Shown here piece after piece: positions 1-11,091 of a DNA stretch of 64,000 nt. The notes under the pieces were generated by a model. It was not told where the DNA came from. It saw nothing but the letters and a program-made list of their open reading frames with translations, and did not search any database. Every line of letters starts with the position of its first letter. The first letter of the stretch is position 1. The position numbers were made by a program, and so were the translations under genes. Origin of the DNA: Carya illinoinensis (Eukaryota > Streptophyta > Magnoliopsida > Fagales > Juglandaceae); NCBI RefSeq assembly GCF_018687715.1, contig NC_056758.1:10853501-10917500 (forward strand), written 5' to 3'.

Positions 1-1864
1 ATATCTTTTCCTTTCTTCCAATTATTTGCTTTTGCTGGTTTTGTTTTCTCTACTGAACCCGTGCATTTCACCATCTTCCAGCCACTGAAACCATGAGCCT
101 CCATGGCCCTTTTTCCACCTCCAAACCACCTCATGGCCACAGGTCTTGGCCTCTCATTGCCAGCTGCGTCATACCCCTCCTTCTTTTCTCTGCATTTTCT
201 TTCTTTTTTCTGTGGGTTATCTTCTCTTCGGCATTTCCCAACTGCAAAAACCCATGAGCCCTCTGCTCGTGTCTCCCTCTGCAATTTCTCCTCTGTGCCA
301 CGCGTCCCAATGTGAGAACCACCATCCACTCATGCCAACTCCGTTTCTCCCCCAACCCGTGTTCTATTTTGGCCCCTCATCATGCCCAGTTTTGGTCCAA
401 GCCGTGGGTTTTGATCTGGCATTTTGGTTGGTTAATTTTGCTGTTGTGAACCCCATTGTTTGACAATTATATTCTAGTTTTTACCTCTTGTAAATTAGCT
501 CTTTTCCCTAGAAATCTTCCCTCAAATTTCCTTGTTTTCGAAACCCATTTTCAGTCCCAAAAATTGTGATTTTTGATGATTTTATTTCGGACTCACTTTT
601 GGCGTTAAATCTCAAAGAACTTTTGAGATTTAAATATATTTTTACGCTAACATTTTCTTTTGTCTGTTTGGTTGTGCCAGACCTTGAATCTGAGGAGTAC
701 GAGGGCTAAGTTGAATTGGAGGATGGGTTTGTCTGTGAAATTGGATTGTGTTTGGGTTGTTATCTGTGTTTTTTTTTTTTTTCATGTTATTCATTGCATT
801 ATTACATACATTTTCATGTGTATTGAATGAAAACTAGGTTTTCATATTAGAAATAAATTTTTGGTGCGTGTGTATCACGACGCCAAGCTGAGATGAGACA
901 TTATCTCGATGGAGCTTATCTGGTCACTCAAGAGCGTAATATATTGAGTGACGTCTCATGAGTTGTCTCTAGGAGATAATGGGATCAGACTGGATGGCAA
1001 CTCTCTCGTGCCAACTCCATGGCCCCTATGTTGGCGTGGGTTAGAGGATACTTGGCCATGAATGCGCTAGGTGTGGAACTGGGTATCGCTCAGTACAAAG
1101 TCATATGCACGGTCATTATTCGTGGTGTGATGAAAGAAGCCAAGGTGTGTAGATGGTCCTTAGGGGAGATCATGGTGCATACGAGATAATTGGATAATGG
1201 GTCGTTTTCTGAAAAAGTGGCGGGCTTTGATAAAATGATTTATGTGGACCATTTTATGCGAAAATGGCGGGTAATTATTTTATTGGATTTGCTTTTGGGC
1301 CAAATTGGATTTTGGTGTGCATTGAAAAATAATCATTTTGGAAAAATGATGGTTTTGAGCTCATGCATATTTCAGCATGTGCATGCATATAGGTTGGTGG
1401 TTTAAATGTGTGTTTATCTCATGGTTTGTTTGATTGATTACTTATTAAGAATCATATCTCACGTGGTATTCGATACCTAGCCTGCAGTTCCATTTATGGA
1501 ATCGTAGATTTTGATGCAGATGATGATGTAGAATCTGAGGCTTCGGCTCCACCAGAGAAGTGACCTAGGGTCGCTTTCTTGGGTGTTGGTATTTATTTAT
1601 CACTTTTGGATCTTGTGTTTTGGTTTTATTATATTTTTACTGGATAACTTTAATACTTTCTGAAATGTTTGTATTTAAGTGATTCTGTATTAAGCAATTT
1701 TGGTACTTATTTGGCTAAATTTAACTTATCCACTGTGACTTTTGTTTTGCACTCGTTGCATGTGCACACACTTAGCACTTGTCGTTGGGGTGCATAACCC
1801 ATGTTATCAATATTCTGACGTCACGATTCTAACATTTTTATATGTGGGAGTTGGGGGCGTCACT
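1..1864 (+). mobile_element. Diverged solo or truncated LTR of a Tekay/Del-like chromovirus
   Basis: This stretch is collinear with, but strongly diverged from, the LTR at 53038-55142. Shared landmarks in order are a Ser/Pro-rich CT-rich block, the block around 700 with 'gaggagt', the 'tggtcact' hairpin region at 923-979, the 'cctgc...' segment near 1481 with its acidic reading frame ending in TGA near 1562, and a 3' end of type GGCGTCAC near 1864, matching GGCATCACA in the intact copy. The left part lies outside the window. No internal coding region follows on this strand; the sequence switches directly to a minus-strand gag. It is therefore a solo LTR or a truncated copy of an older sister family. 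The ORFs within it are not credible genes. Confidence 0.7.
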
Positions 1865-1865
1865 G

Positions 1866-2700
1866 GTTGCGTGGCCAAATCCCGCCTAAGAAGGCGACAA
1901 GGGTGATTTTCTCGTCTTGTTTGTCAGTTGTCAGCCTTTCTTCGGTGAAACGGGTGAGGCATGCTTTCAGGTTCTCATCTTCTTTTTTGCTTAACCATTA
2001 GCAGACAGACAGCTAGGCGTTAAGGTCTCCTGCTGGGCATGAACTGTGTCAAGAACTATTTGGCCCAACTCTTCGAAGCTGTTTATTGACCTTGGTTTGA
2101 GGGTTCCAAATCACCTTTTAGCTGTTCCCTTTAGGGTCAGAGGGAAAGCTCGGCAGGTGATTTCTCCGGAGAAACTGTGGAGTGTGATATGGGCCTTGAA
2201 GTTCTCCAGATGGTCCACAAGATCCTTAGACCCATCATACATTTCTATCTACGGCACCTTGAATTTGGTCAAGAGCGACATGGCCATAATCTCTTTGCTA
2301 TACGGCAAATAAGTCTGGTTCAACAAGCATTCTATCGAGGAAAGCCCTCCCATTTTCTTTGTCATCTCTTCATATTTTCCTACCAAGCTTCGTAACTAGT
2401 CATGCATCTTTTTCTTCTCTGCCTCTTCCTGGTTCACTCCTCCATTATAATGCGCTTTGCCTTCACCTTCACCTTATTCATTGTGACTAGGCGCGTCCGT
2501 GTCATTGAGTTCATGTTTTTTCACCATAAATCACTATTTTCTTTCTTTAAAGTCTTCACGGCATTTAACACCTTCTTTGACTTTTCCTCCGTCGCTACCA
2601 ATCATGTTTCCATGGCAGTTAGTAGCATTTCAATCTCATGGTTTGCTAGAGAGTGGGTTACAGTCAGCATGTGAGAACCATGTTGATGTCTAATGAGAAA
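1866..2700 (-). pseudogene. Ty3/gypsy (Tat-type) gag remnant
   Basis: On the minus strand, 2300 down to about 1870 reads as a typical plant gypsy gag core. It contains the blocks YDGSKDLVDHLENFKAHI, CRAFPLTLKGTAKR and INSFEELGQIV, followed by a degraded 'kqk' and 'LLxR' segment. A TGA sits where the Trp of the KRWF motif is expected, and the frame is lost both upstream and downstream. Upstream on the minus strand (2300-2700) is a degraded stretch rich in Lys, Glu and Arg. No protease or polymerase follows, because the diverged LTR at 1-1864 interrupts it. The gag core motifs are family knowledge; assignment to Tat rather than Athila is an inference from the primer-binding motif beside it. Confidence 0.65.
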
Positions 2701-2720
2701 ATGAAATCAACAATAGCAAG

Positions 2721-2740
2721 ATCCCACAGATGGCACCATT
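2721..2740 (-). other. Putative primer-binding site of the minus-strand gypsy remnant
   Basis: The minus strand reads tggtgccatctgtgggat, close to the TGGCGCCGTCTGTGGG motif found just inside the 5' LTR of many plant Tat-type elements. It lies upstream of the minus-strand gag, as expected, and it directly follows a possible LTR terminus (...TTTACA on the minus strand). Confidence 0.45.
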
Positions 2741-3700
2741 GTAAATGACGTGTCTCACCACCAAGCGTGATTCTATATTTGTAATTGTATCACAAGGTGG
2801 CAGAGTCGTACGCCTGCAACCACTCCGATGCTAAAGTTAGTAAAGAGTAAATTATCTTAAGAATATCATGCAAAAGTGTGTTTTTGGGGTGATCGTCATC
2901 ATCAATGGATTACTTTCATTGAATGCTTAGCCATCAATCTTACTTCTCAATGATAGGAGCGATCCTCTCGCCTTGTTGGTATCTCTCAGTTCTGTTCTTT
3001 AAGGAAATCTCAGGCCCCCATGGGCCTTTAGCCTTTGGTTTGGGCCATGGCTTATCACTGCAATTCATAGTTGGACTAAGGCTCTAAATGGAACCTCCAG
3101 TTATCCTGTTAATTCCCTTCACTCGTAGGCGTGGGGAGTATTTTGTTTTAATGAATCCATCCTTACAATTTGTGTAGGTCTGTTTCTCAAAGCACAAACT
3201 TGCCTTCTTTTGTAAGTGACTCAAACTGGGCTTTTTGATAGTTTTTTACCTATCCTACCATTCCTTGCACTAGAATTGACAGGCCACCTTACTTGCCAAA
3301 CTGACGAGCTAACCTGCTAGCCCGTCAAGCATTTTATCCCTCAATTTCCATCTTTCTAGAATCAAGAAAGGAATGATGACTAATTTTTGACGTGACGACG
3401 GTTAGTGGGTTACATATAACTGTTCCCATTCCGTCGCATTATATTGTCAAGTGATAATGTTATAGCAGCTGGTCCTTCATATCCCCTACTTGATTTGTAT
3501 ATTGCCTTATTCCCTCTCTTTCTTTTCTCTTTCTTACTTTCCCCTTTCTACTTGTGCTTTCTTGCAATTTTTTGTTGTTTTCTTCCTCGCCAGATTAATA
3601 CCTTCTCATTCACTGTAAATGGCTAAATATGGCAGTATTTCTGCCTGCATTACTTAGGTGCAGTCCTCTCATGTCTTGGATAACCCAATCTATAAGGGGT
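2740..3700 (-). mobile_element. Possible 5' LTR of the minus-strand gypsy remnant (outer end unresolved)
   Basis: By position, the LTR of the Tat-type remnant should begin at about 2740 and run to higher coordinates. No second copy exists in the window, so the outer end cannot be fixed; 3700 is a guess. No convincing gene is seen here. The reading frames at 3444-3626 and 3719-3996 have no recognisable domain. Confidence 0.3.
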
Positions 3701-4019
3701 TTGGGTAGTGTTCCACTCTCAAGTTTCAAGACCTAGAAGCTTTGCAGGAGGAGTATTGCATCCCAAATACGGCCCTCTTGGAGGTTCCTCCTCGAGGATG
3801 CATAGATGTTGAAGGCTTTGCCAGTAAGGTTGCCCTAATTGTTTTCGCATTTGCCCATGGATTAAGACTGACTTTCTGCTGCCCATTGAGCGAAATTTTG
3901 GATCTCCTCCGTCTTGCTCATACCCAACTCTACCCTTTTGTGTTAAGGGCCTTTCTTTGCGCTTGCATTGTATTTCATATGGCTCTAGAGCCATAAGGGT
4001 AGTTTTACCCTAACTTAAC

Positions 4020-5928
4020 TGCCCGAGAACATTAGTACACCAATCTTACCACAAGTATGTACACCTTATCGGACCATACCAAAATCTAGCTACTACAACC
4101 TTTTTGAGGGTCAACGTCGGCCAGATGGAAGACTAATTAACATCCAAATTCCAATGGCTCATGATGTCCCTAATTAAGTATGAGTCAAGTACTGTTGCGT
4201 CACAAAGATACAGCTTCTATTCCATGGTACACGTATAATATATAGATGATGAGGGACTTCTTCAAGTTCCCTTCGTTATCAATTCTCACTTATGGCCGTT
4301 CATGAGTTCGACAGCTTGCTCTATCCAGCTTTAGCGTACTATATATATGTATGATCAGTTTAATTGGATCTTAACAGCACATTAGGATGCATGATGATGA
4401 GAGGCAAGGTTGTTAATTAGACTCGATCCATAGTCGTACTAGCTCCTTGTCCGTGAGTAATTGATCTTTAAATTAATCATTGATAATATGGTACCTAAAA
4501 TGTTGCATCGATCTAAAGTAGTCATATATATTAACTCCTGATTTTCTTAATTAAGCCATAATTTATCACTCTATTGTCTTTGATCTCTTGTCTTGAATTG
4601 AGGATCCTTCACTGCCCAAGTAAAGTGCCATTTACATGATATTATGTTATTTCTTGAACATGATTTGAGCATCATGGTTTTGTGCATGACATACGTACAT
4701 ATGATGAATTAGCATAGTACGTATATGATCTAAACAATATCATTAGGCTTGGTTTGAGCAAGTAAGACACCGGGCTAGCTGCGCGCTACTTTATCGTCTT
4801 CGATCGCCTGCTTTATATATGTGAGTGCGTAAACTCAAGCTTGGGTAGGTGGGCACTGTCGTCCTCACCTTGCTATGGACCGGCCAGCCTCCGATTTCCT
4901 GTCAACAATATTATAATGGTAATTCTAGCTGCCGGCCTAGAACGTACAATCTTTAACAAGAAGGAGGTCTAGTGTACAGGTACACGAGTTCATGCCCAAC
5001 ATTATATATCTCTATATATATATATAGCAATATACTACCATATCCTCCATGAATATTTTATTTCCTTATATATATATATATATATATTCTATTGTCATGG
5101 ACTCATGGCATGTTGAATGTGCATTTTTCATTTCATTTTTATTATAAGTTGATGATTTCATTGTGATCATGATTCGTGTTTGTTTGTCATTAGCCATGAG
5201 CAAGTAGGAAAGCTGATGAATGATGGGCAAGTAGGAAAGAATATTGGAAAGCACGTCCACATCCATTCCGGCCCTCCATTAATGAGCAACCACCCTCGAT
5301 CTCTAAAAGATAAAGAACACTACCCACTATTCTTAACAAAATATTATAATAAGCCGATATTAGTTTCTTTTATAAATAAAGCAAGCGGCAGTGCATTACC
5401 ATAAATTAAAATTGCATTATACATGCACACCAAAAACCATTAATTCGTTATATTTTTGCATTTCACATCTTCATTATTCTTCCTTGATTTAAGCAAAACT
5501 TGAATATCTATATATATATAGAGTATAGATTCCCAAAATTTCATCTCGATCTTTCAGGTATATACAGCATGCATATCAGTGATCACTACCTGCATGTATA
5601 TATGATCTTTTCTTCAATTGAATTTTTTATTCTCTTTCTGGGGTTCTAATTAAACTTTGACTCGATTGATTTCTCAGAAATTAAGAATTATATTGAGGAG
5701 AGAGAATATCTGATGAAGATGATAAGAAATTAGGAGCAACAAAACTTTCAGCTCATAAATATATATGAAACGGATCAACCGAGAAAAGTCTCGATCTCCT
5801 GCAGGCATATTAATTACAGCATGCATATATGATGGGAACAAATATATATATATATATATATATATAGACTCAGGATCAGGGAGGAAAAAATACAGTACTG
5901 AATAAAGAAGAGCAAAGAAGAAGAGAAT
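4020..5928. other. Intergenic, no gene recognised
   Basis: AT-rich unique sequence with short (TA)n runs near 5020, 5066-5088, 5508-5520 and 5842-5866. The part adjacent to 5929 is the likely 3' flank of the minus-strand DVL gene. I see no coding similarity and no RNA gene. Confidence 0.5.
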
Positions 5929-6114
5929 TTATTGCTTGCCGTATTTGTGCCAACAAAGAAGCATCACCGCACATTTCCTAGCGATGTAAAGCCTGGACCG
6001 TTTCTCTTTCACAGTAGCCAAACACCCGGCCTGCAGCCTCTCTGTAGCTTCTTCAACCCCAACAAATTGATCTGATGTTTGCTTCCCAGCTTCCCCAGAT
6101 ATGCATTGACCCAT
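5929..6114 (-). CDS. RTFL: DVL/ROTUNDIFOLIA-like small polypeptide
   Basis: This is a 61-codon minus-strand frame whose last 27 residues carry the DVL/RTFL signature: a basic stretch, then [19 protein letters not shown], with the invariant Cys and the C-W-H tail. Family members are plant-specific peptides of roughly 40-150 residues with a short hydrophobic segment; overexpression in Arabidopsis alters polar cell expansion and organ shape. The start is well defined, because an in-frame TAA lies directly upstream of the ATG. The variable N-terminal half ([11 protein letters not shown]...) is usual for the family and contains an MGQC start that could be acylated, which is inference. The gene is single-exon, as is usual. 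No close neighbour gene exists on either side. The alternative, a chance ORF, is unlikely given the length of the motif match. Confidence 0.78.
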   Translation of the reverse strand: MGQCISGEAGKQTSDQFVGVEEATERLQAGCLATVKEKRSRLYIARKCAVMLLCWHKYGKQ

Positions 6115-6716
6115 TTACATCAATGGATATATATAATAAATAAATAAATAAATATAGAAGAAGAACAGAAAACCCTATAGATTAAAGAACGATATTCTTC
6201 CTGCGGACGGGTCTGATGTTGAATTTACATGTTTTCGGAAACCAATGAGAGACCAACAAGATTAAAGCAGAAATATTGATTCCCAGATATTAATTAATGA
6301 TAAGGTCAAGATCCACCGGCCTGTTTCTGTCTCAGCTGGCATGCGTCTTTGTTTCCATAGATGACCAAAGCGGTATTGCTTGTCTTTATCTGTGAGATTC
6401 CTTCTCGTTTGGCTTTGTTTGCTGGAAGTTTTGCTTGCTAGCCTATTTCCCATGAACAGCTCCATTTTCTTCGTGTCAAAGGCTTGGTCCACCATCGCAC
6501 GTACGGTTCTGATCAGATCGTGACCATTCCTTGTGTTTATGCCGTCCACCTTTCATGAATTTGGTCTTTTTTTTTTTTTTTTTTTTTTTTTTTGGTGAAA
6601 GGAGTGGGGTAACGGTGTTTTAGAAATTTTAAGCCCTCTCGAACGAATTAATTTATGAGTTCTACTCAGTAGCTTCGTACCATACATTTATTGACCTTCC
6701 TTCTTATTTAAACTTT
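6115..6716. other. Upstream region of the DVL-like gene
   Basis: Probable 5' leader and promoter of the minus-strand DVL-like gene. It contains an uninterrupted T run at 6567-6593 (an A run in the gene's sense). A 95-codon minus-strand frame at 6262-6549 has no recognisable domain and is treated as chance. No TATA box can be assigned with confidence. Confidence 0.35.
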
Positions 6717-6876
6717 TGCTACTTATCATTTTTTACATCACAAATGATACTTATTTTTATTTTTATTTATTTTTTTATTAAATTAATTAATTTTTTATAT
6801 TTATCCATACACCATATATTTATTATAAAAAATAAAAATATCATATATAATATTGGTATAAAGATGATGAATTAAA
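6717..6876. mobile_element. MITE-like repeat (family D)
   Basis: An AT-rich segment that starts GCTACTTATCATT and ends with a loosely inverted counterpart (aagatgatgaattaaat). It resembles the element at 41628-41812. The terminal repeats are imperfect and no clear target duplication is seen. Confidence 0.3.
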
Positions 6877-7319
6877 TTTTTTTTTTATATATTATCTTTT
6901 TGCTTTTCTCCCTTAGCAGGTCATATGTGGTATAGGACTATTGAGTAGACTTTTTCTTGTCCTGAATGGTGTACCGGATTTGATCATACTTGGACATCTT
7001 TCTTTGACGATGTTAGTTATATCAAGCCTCATGATCATTATGACTACATCAAAAATTAGATTTTGGAATGATTTTCATCTCAAAAAATGAGTTTTTGGAA
7101 TGAAATTTAAAAACTGACGGAAGTCGTTAATCCTTCAAACAGTAAATTTTCCATTCAAACGGTATATGAAGCCGGAAGATAAATTTTATCCCTAATCAAA
7201 TATATGTTCAAACATTTATTAAACCGTTTGAACTCAATAAAATAAACTTTCAAATGGATATTATCTAAGATCGAACGACAAATTGACTGGTTAAGTGACT
7301 AAATTTAATGGAAGGGAGT

Positions 7320-7668
7320 GTCTCTAGGCCAGTCAGGTGTGTTTCCTTTTATTACACCCATGAATGACAAGCTGCCATGTAAAAATTGCAGCAAAATAGA
7401 TTTGTACACCCCAGGTGATTAAATTGTTTTCACATATCTCTTCTCCCCTCTCTCTCCCCTCTCTCTCCCTGCCTCCCCAGTACCTTGTTGCTTGCTTGGG
7501 AATGTCTCTAGGCCAGGCAGGTGTGTTTCCTTTTATTACACCCATGAATGACAAGCTGTCATGTAAAAATTGCAGCAAAATAGATTTGCACACGCCAAGT
7601 GATTAAATTGTTTTCACATATCTCTTCTCCCCTCTCTCTCCCTCCCTCCCCAGTACCTTGTTGCTTGA
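7320..7668 (+). repeat. Tandem duplication of the element's left end (period about 184 bp)
   Basis: Two head-to-tail copies begin at 7320 and 7504 with gtctctaggcca. They run through the 'ttacacccatgaatgacaag' block and the CT-rich block to 'agtaccttgttgcttg'. They differ by a few substitutions and a short CT indel. Confidence 0.85.
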
Positions 7669-7739
7669 TCGCCCCCACCGCCCCTCTCTCTCTAAAATAC
7701 AATCTCTCTCTCCAAGCGATTATCTCTCCTTTGAAACCC

Positions 7740-7862
7740 CTCATTGGACATTCTCAGAAACATCTCCACCTCCTAATATTTTGTTTTTAGAATTTCTCAT
7801 AAAAAAACTCTACCTTCTAATATTTGGTTTTTAGAACTTCTTAGAAAAATCTCCACCTCCTG
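7740..7862 (+). repeat. Short direct repeats (unit about 45-50 bp)
   Basis: Two and a half imperfect copies of a unit resembling 'ctccacctcctaatatttt' followed by 'gtttttagaatttctca'. They lie inside the TIR element just left of the hAT insertion. Confidence 0.6.
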
Positions 7863-7911
7863 ATTTCCATCGTTTTCTGCAAATTAAAAGAAATACCCAA
7901 GCCAACATAAA

Positions 7912-8930
7912 TAGGAGTGTGCATCCGAATCCGGATTTTCAAATCTGGGCAATTATCCACCTGGATTGAATCTGGACTCAATTCAGATAGATAACCAGAT
8001 TCAATCCAAATTTTTTTGTTTTCTTGGGCGTCAATCCCCTCTCCTTGAATCCATGGACAAACGCTCACCACACCTTGTCAAGGTCTCCGAGTTCGGGTTT
8101 TGGCCTCACTGGTACCAGGTTCCCCAACCAGTTTCACGTCAACGGATTTTGGAGGTGGTGCAGGTGGTGAGTTCGACTTTGACGAGTGGATGGATAGCTT
8201 AATGGGCGGTGGGGATTCAACAGATAGTTCCAATCTGCCCTCCGGGAATGAAGCATGGCAGAACAATGTCGATTCGTCTTCCTATATACTCAATGGACCT
8301 AGTTTAGGTTTGCCACCCGCCCCAGTCGACTCAGTGTCGCTTGTGGTCCTCCGTCCAATCTCAACCGATTCATCTTCCCAGATACTCAGAAGAGTCCTAC
8401 TCCAAACCCTTCTCCTCAACCCCAGGTCCCCTCGTGGACACCAACTCCATCACCACCACCGCTGTCATCTCCACTAGAGATAACTAAGGAAGCCAAGCCA
8501 CCGAACACTTCACTGCAGAGCCCACACATGAACAATGTCAGTGGTGTCTCATCTAGCCACTCACTAGAAGTTGAGTCTGCACGGCCTCTTCTCAAAAAGC
8601 ACCTAGACTGTGCTGGACTATCCGATTCAGAACCTGGTTGTGCTGTGAAATCACTATTGGGCTCAAAAAATTAGTGCCCGAGCGTGGAGATCCAATCGAG
8701 AGGTTAGCCTGGAATCGCAGGTTGAGAGACTGACATTTTCGGCAAAGGAAAAAAAAAAGTGGATGTATAACCCAGTTACAGATTACCGGGTTATAAAATC
8801 GGACGTGTAACCGGATCTGAGTTTATAACAACCGCCCGAGTGTAATTCGGGCAGATAACCACCCGGATTCACCCGAATCTGGATTTTCGGACCGGATCGA
8901 AAAAAAATCATGTCCGGATGCACACCCCTA
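7912..8930 (+). mobile_element. Non-autonomous hAT element carrying a GRAS gene fragment (Pack-hAT)
   Basis: The left end is TAGGAGTGTGCATCCG and the right end, on the minus strand, is TAGGGGTGTGCATCCG. These match the TAGGGGTG-type ends common in plant hAT elements. The element is flanked by a perfect 8-bp target duplication, AACATAAA (7904-7911 and 8931-8938), the hAT hallmark. The subterminal regions are rich in 'ccggat' and 'cgggt' motifs on both sides. Instead of a transposase the interior holds a degraded host gene piece at 8090-8727. The 1,019-bp length and missing transposase mark it as non-autonomous. Confidence 0.85.
8090..8727 (+). pseudogene. Captured SCL4/SCL7-like GRAS gene fragment
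   Basis: Plus-strand translation gives GEFDFDEWMDSLMGGGDSTD, then SSNLPSG, in one frame. After frameshifts it gives 'FPDTQKSPTPNPSPQ' and 'PSWTPTPSPP', then LLKKHLDCAGLSDSEPGCAV, and in another frame LLGLKKLVPERGDPIER. This order matches the N-terminal region and the start of the GRAS domain (leucine-rich region) of scarecrow-like 4/7 proteins, which act as transcriptional regulators. Homology stops soon after 8727, so the rest of the GRAS domain is missing. At least two frameshifts and stops make it non-coding. Within the fragment the sequence shows no intron, and SCL4/7 genes are commonly intronless, so capture from DNA or from RNA cannot be separated. The subfamily assignment is from memory of the family. 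Confidence 0.68.
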
Positions 8931-9829
8931 AACATAAAAAGGTTACAAATTGTTAGAATGTAGTAGAACATCAAGATTTTGACCTATCAAGAAAAATAAG
9001 ATTTAAGGTTGTGAGACTGGGATTGTTACAACAATCCATGACTGTTTGAGCAAGCTAAGTGGTAAACACGCTAAGATGGTTTCAAGTTTCCACATAACTT
9101 TGCGATTTGTTCCTAGGAAGATAGGCAAATCTAACATCTCTCTATACAATAAATGGGCTCCCACACTCCAAAAAACACGTTCTAGGAGAAGGTGCGGTTA
9201 GATAAAAGAGAAAAGAGAAGAAGGCACTGGGGAAAGGAAGAGAAAGTGAAGAAATCAGTAGATCTAGAGAGAGAAAGAAAAGAAAATAGGAGAGAGGAGA
9301 AAGGAGAGGGGAGGGTGGGTAGGGGAGAGGGGATAGAAACGAGAGAGGTGATTCAATAAACTAACACACACCATAAATCACATAAGTCTCATATTTATTG
9401 AGATGTTATTGGCTGGTGTAAAAAGAAAAAACATACTGACCTGCCTAGAGCTTTTACCTTGGTGGAAAACTGACCTACCGGTCGAATGACCTAAGAAACA
9501 ATTCATATGTCCACTTTAATTGATGTTCGAACGCAATATAGAGGGTTTGAACGGAAATGAATTGCATAATTCTTTGGCAGAAATGGAAATACATTCAAAG
9601 ACTTATACATTACGTTCAAACAATGACAGAATTTATTTTATTTTTTATGGCAGAACACTACCTTACTTAATTATAGAGAAATATTTAATTTATATAAAAA
9701 ATTAGCATTTAAAGAATATATGTAATGGAAATCAATAATTAATTTAAAAAAAGGATGATTCATAATTAAATTAATTTTACAAAACACAAAATATTTTCCG
9801 TACAAAAAAAATGTAAATAAAATATACGC

Positions 9830-11005
9830 ACTACTACATGCCCAAATATTTTACCAACTCCTCGACTCCAGCTAGGCGTGCCTCTAACTGTGTTAGTTGA
9901 GCACTAATAGTCACTTGAGTCACAAAGATGCTAGCAATTTCTATACATAAGTCAGAAAAGGCACTTCAAATCTCAATGCACATTGCATCAATCACCTTTG
10001 ATGTCTATGTGCAAATCTCTGCACACACTATATTTGCAATCTCCTCTCAAATGGTAGTGCATGATTCCTCTTGTGTAGATGTCTCACAGGCTTAAACACC
10101 ATGGTCTCTCGACTATGCCTTAATGGGATCATGAAGATGAAATCTTGAGTGTCCTATGTTGCGTGACAAGGCCAAGGATTTGATTAGTTCAATAGAATCC
10201 CAAATACATGAAACAATATCTGGCAGGACCCCTGCAACTAGCATAAATCATGTAATCAGGATCCCAAATAGCAATATATCCATCATAATATAGTGGGCCT
10301 CTGGTTGAATCCTAGCGAATATATAACTCACTAGGTCTTGTGCTAATGAGTTATATGTTGTGTCTCATAAACCTAGCCGATTCATGCCAACCTTAGTCTT
10401 GTCCTACCGAGGATCAATGTTGTTAGGGATGATTAAATTCATAATCTTGAAGAAACCAAATAAATTATCCTAGTTGATGCTCTTTGTCCCATCATAAGAA
10501 GGAGCATTTGGACCAATAACTAACTGTCGAATATCATGATTAACGAGAATCCATCAAGTCCATCAACATCAAAGCCCTCATCCTCCAATGTCTCCTAATC
10601 ACCCGCATCTGTAGATCCCCTACGCGCCACGTTCAGATATGCATTGGGTAATCAAGGGATACCAATAAAATCGGCGAGTGTGTCAGCTGAAAATGTAACT
10701 GAGGCTTCCCAAACCTATATCGCGTATGCCTTGTTATCTTGGCTAGCTCCACCAATCTTTCTATAACACTCAAAGACACTATCGATATAGGAAATAATGT
10801 CCCTCATTTCATCTTTCTAGTCGAGGATTGATATCCAACCACACTTGACGAAGACAGCTGTTAAGTAATGACCCTTCTAGAGAAGATTATGAAAGTCAGA
10901 GATCTTCACCTGATGCTTCAATAAAACAATCCTCTCTCAAACTACTTTGCTGGAGGGTTGCCCAGATCTGTCATGCTTTCTTTCCCAATAAGACATTGTA
11001 AACCT
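9830..11005 (-). pseudogene. Degraded transposon-derived ORF, minus strand
   Basis: Minus-strand translation from 11000 gives MSYWERKHDRSG, then ISDFHNLL, AVFVKCGWIS and YIDSVFECYRKIGGASQDNK, and further on a short coiled-coil-like end (QLTQLEARLAGVEELVKYLG) near 9840. Many stops interrupt it. The layout loosely recalls the 'putative plant transposon protein' type of ORF, but I cannot name the family with confidence. It sits where the TNPD gene of the CACTA element would be, in opposite orientation. Confidence 0.35.
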
Positions 11006-11091
11006 ACAAATTTAAAAAATAAAAATAAGAAGATTGGTTATAAAATATGATACATGAACCTTCATAAATTTATATACTAATTAAAACAAAA

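Larger units (their letters stand above)
7320..9451. mobile_element. TIR DNA element nested in the CACTA element
   Basis: The left end GTCTCTAGGCCAGTCAGGTG and the inverted right end (GCTCTAGGCAGGTCAGTATG on the minus strand) form terminal inverted repeats. They continue as 'tttccttttattacacc' against 'ttttttctttttacacc', giving about 40 bp. CT-rich sequence near the left end is mirrored by GA-rich sequence at 9240-9340. No transposase is present, so it is non-autonomous. I could not find a convincing target duplication and do not assign a superfamily. It contains the hAT element at 7912-8930. Confidence 0.55.

Noticed and set aside
6262..6549. 95-codon minus-strand frame upstream of the DVL-like gene
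   Set aside because: It is not in a known family, and the DVL-like ATG has its own in-frame stop upstream, so it is not an extension of that gene.
8090..8727. The captured GRAS fragment as a target of the nearby MIR171
   Set aside because: The motifs match SCL4/SCL7 rather than the HAM/SCL6 group regulated by miR171, and I found no stretch complementary to the miRNA in the fragment.
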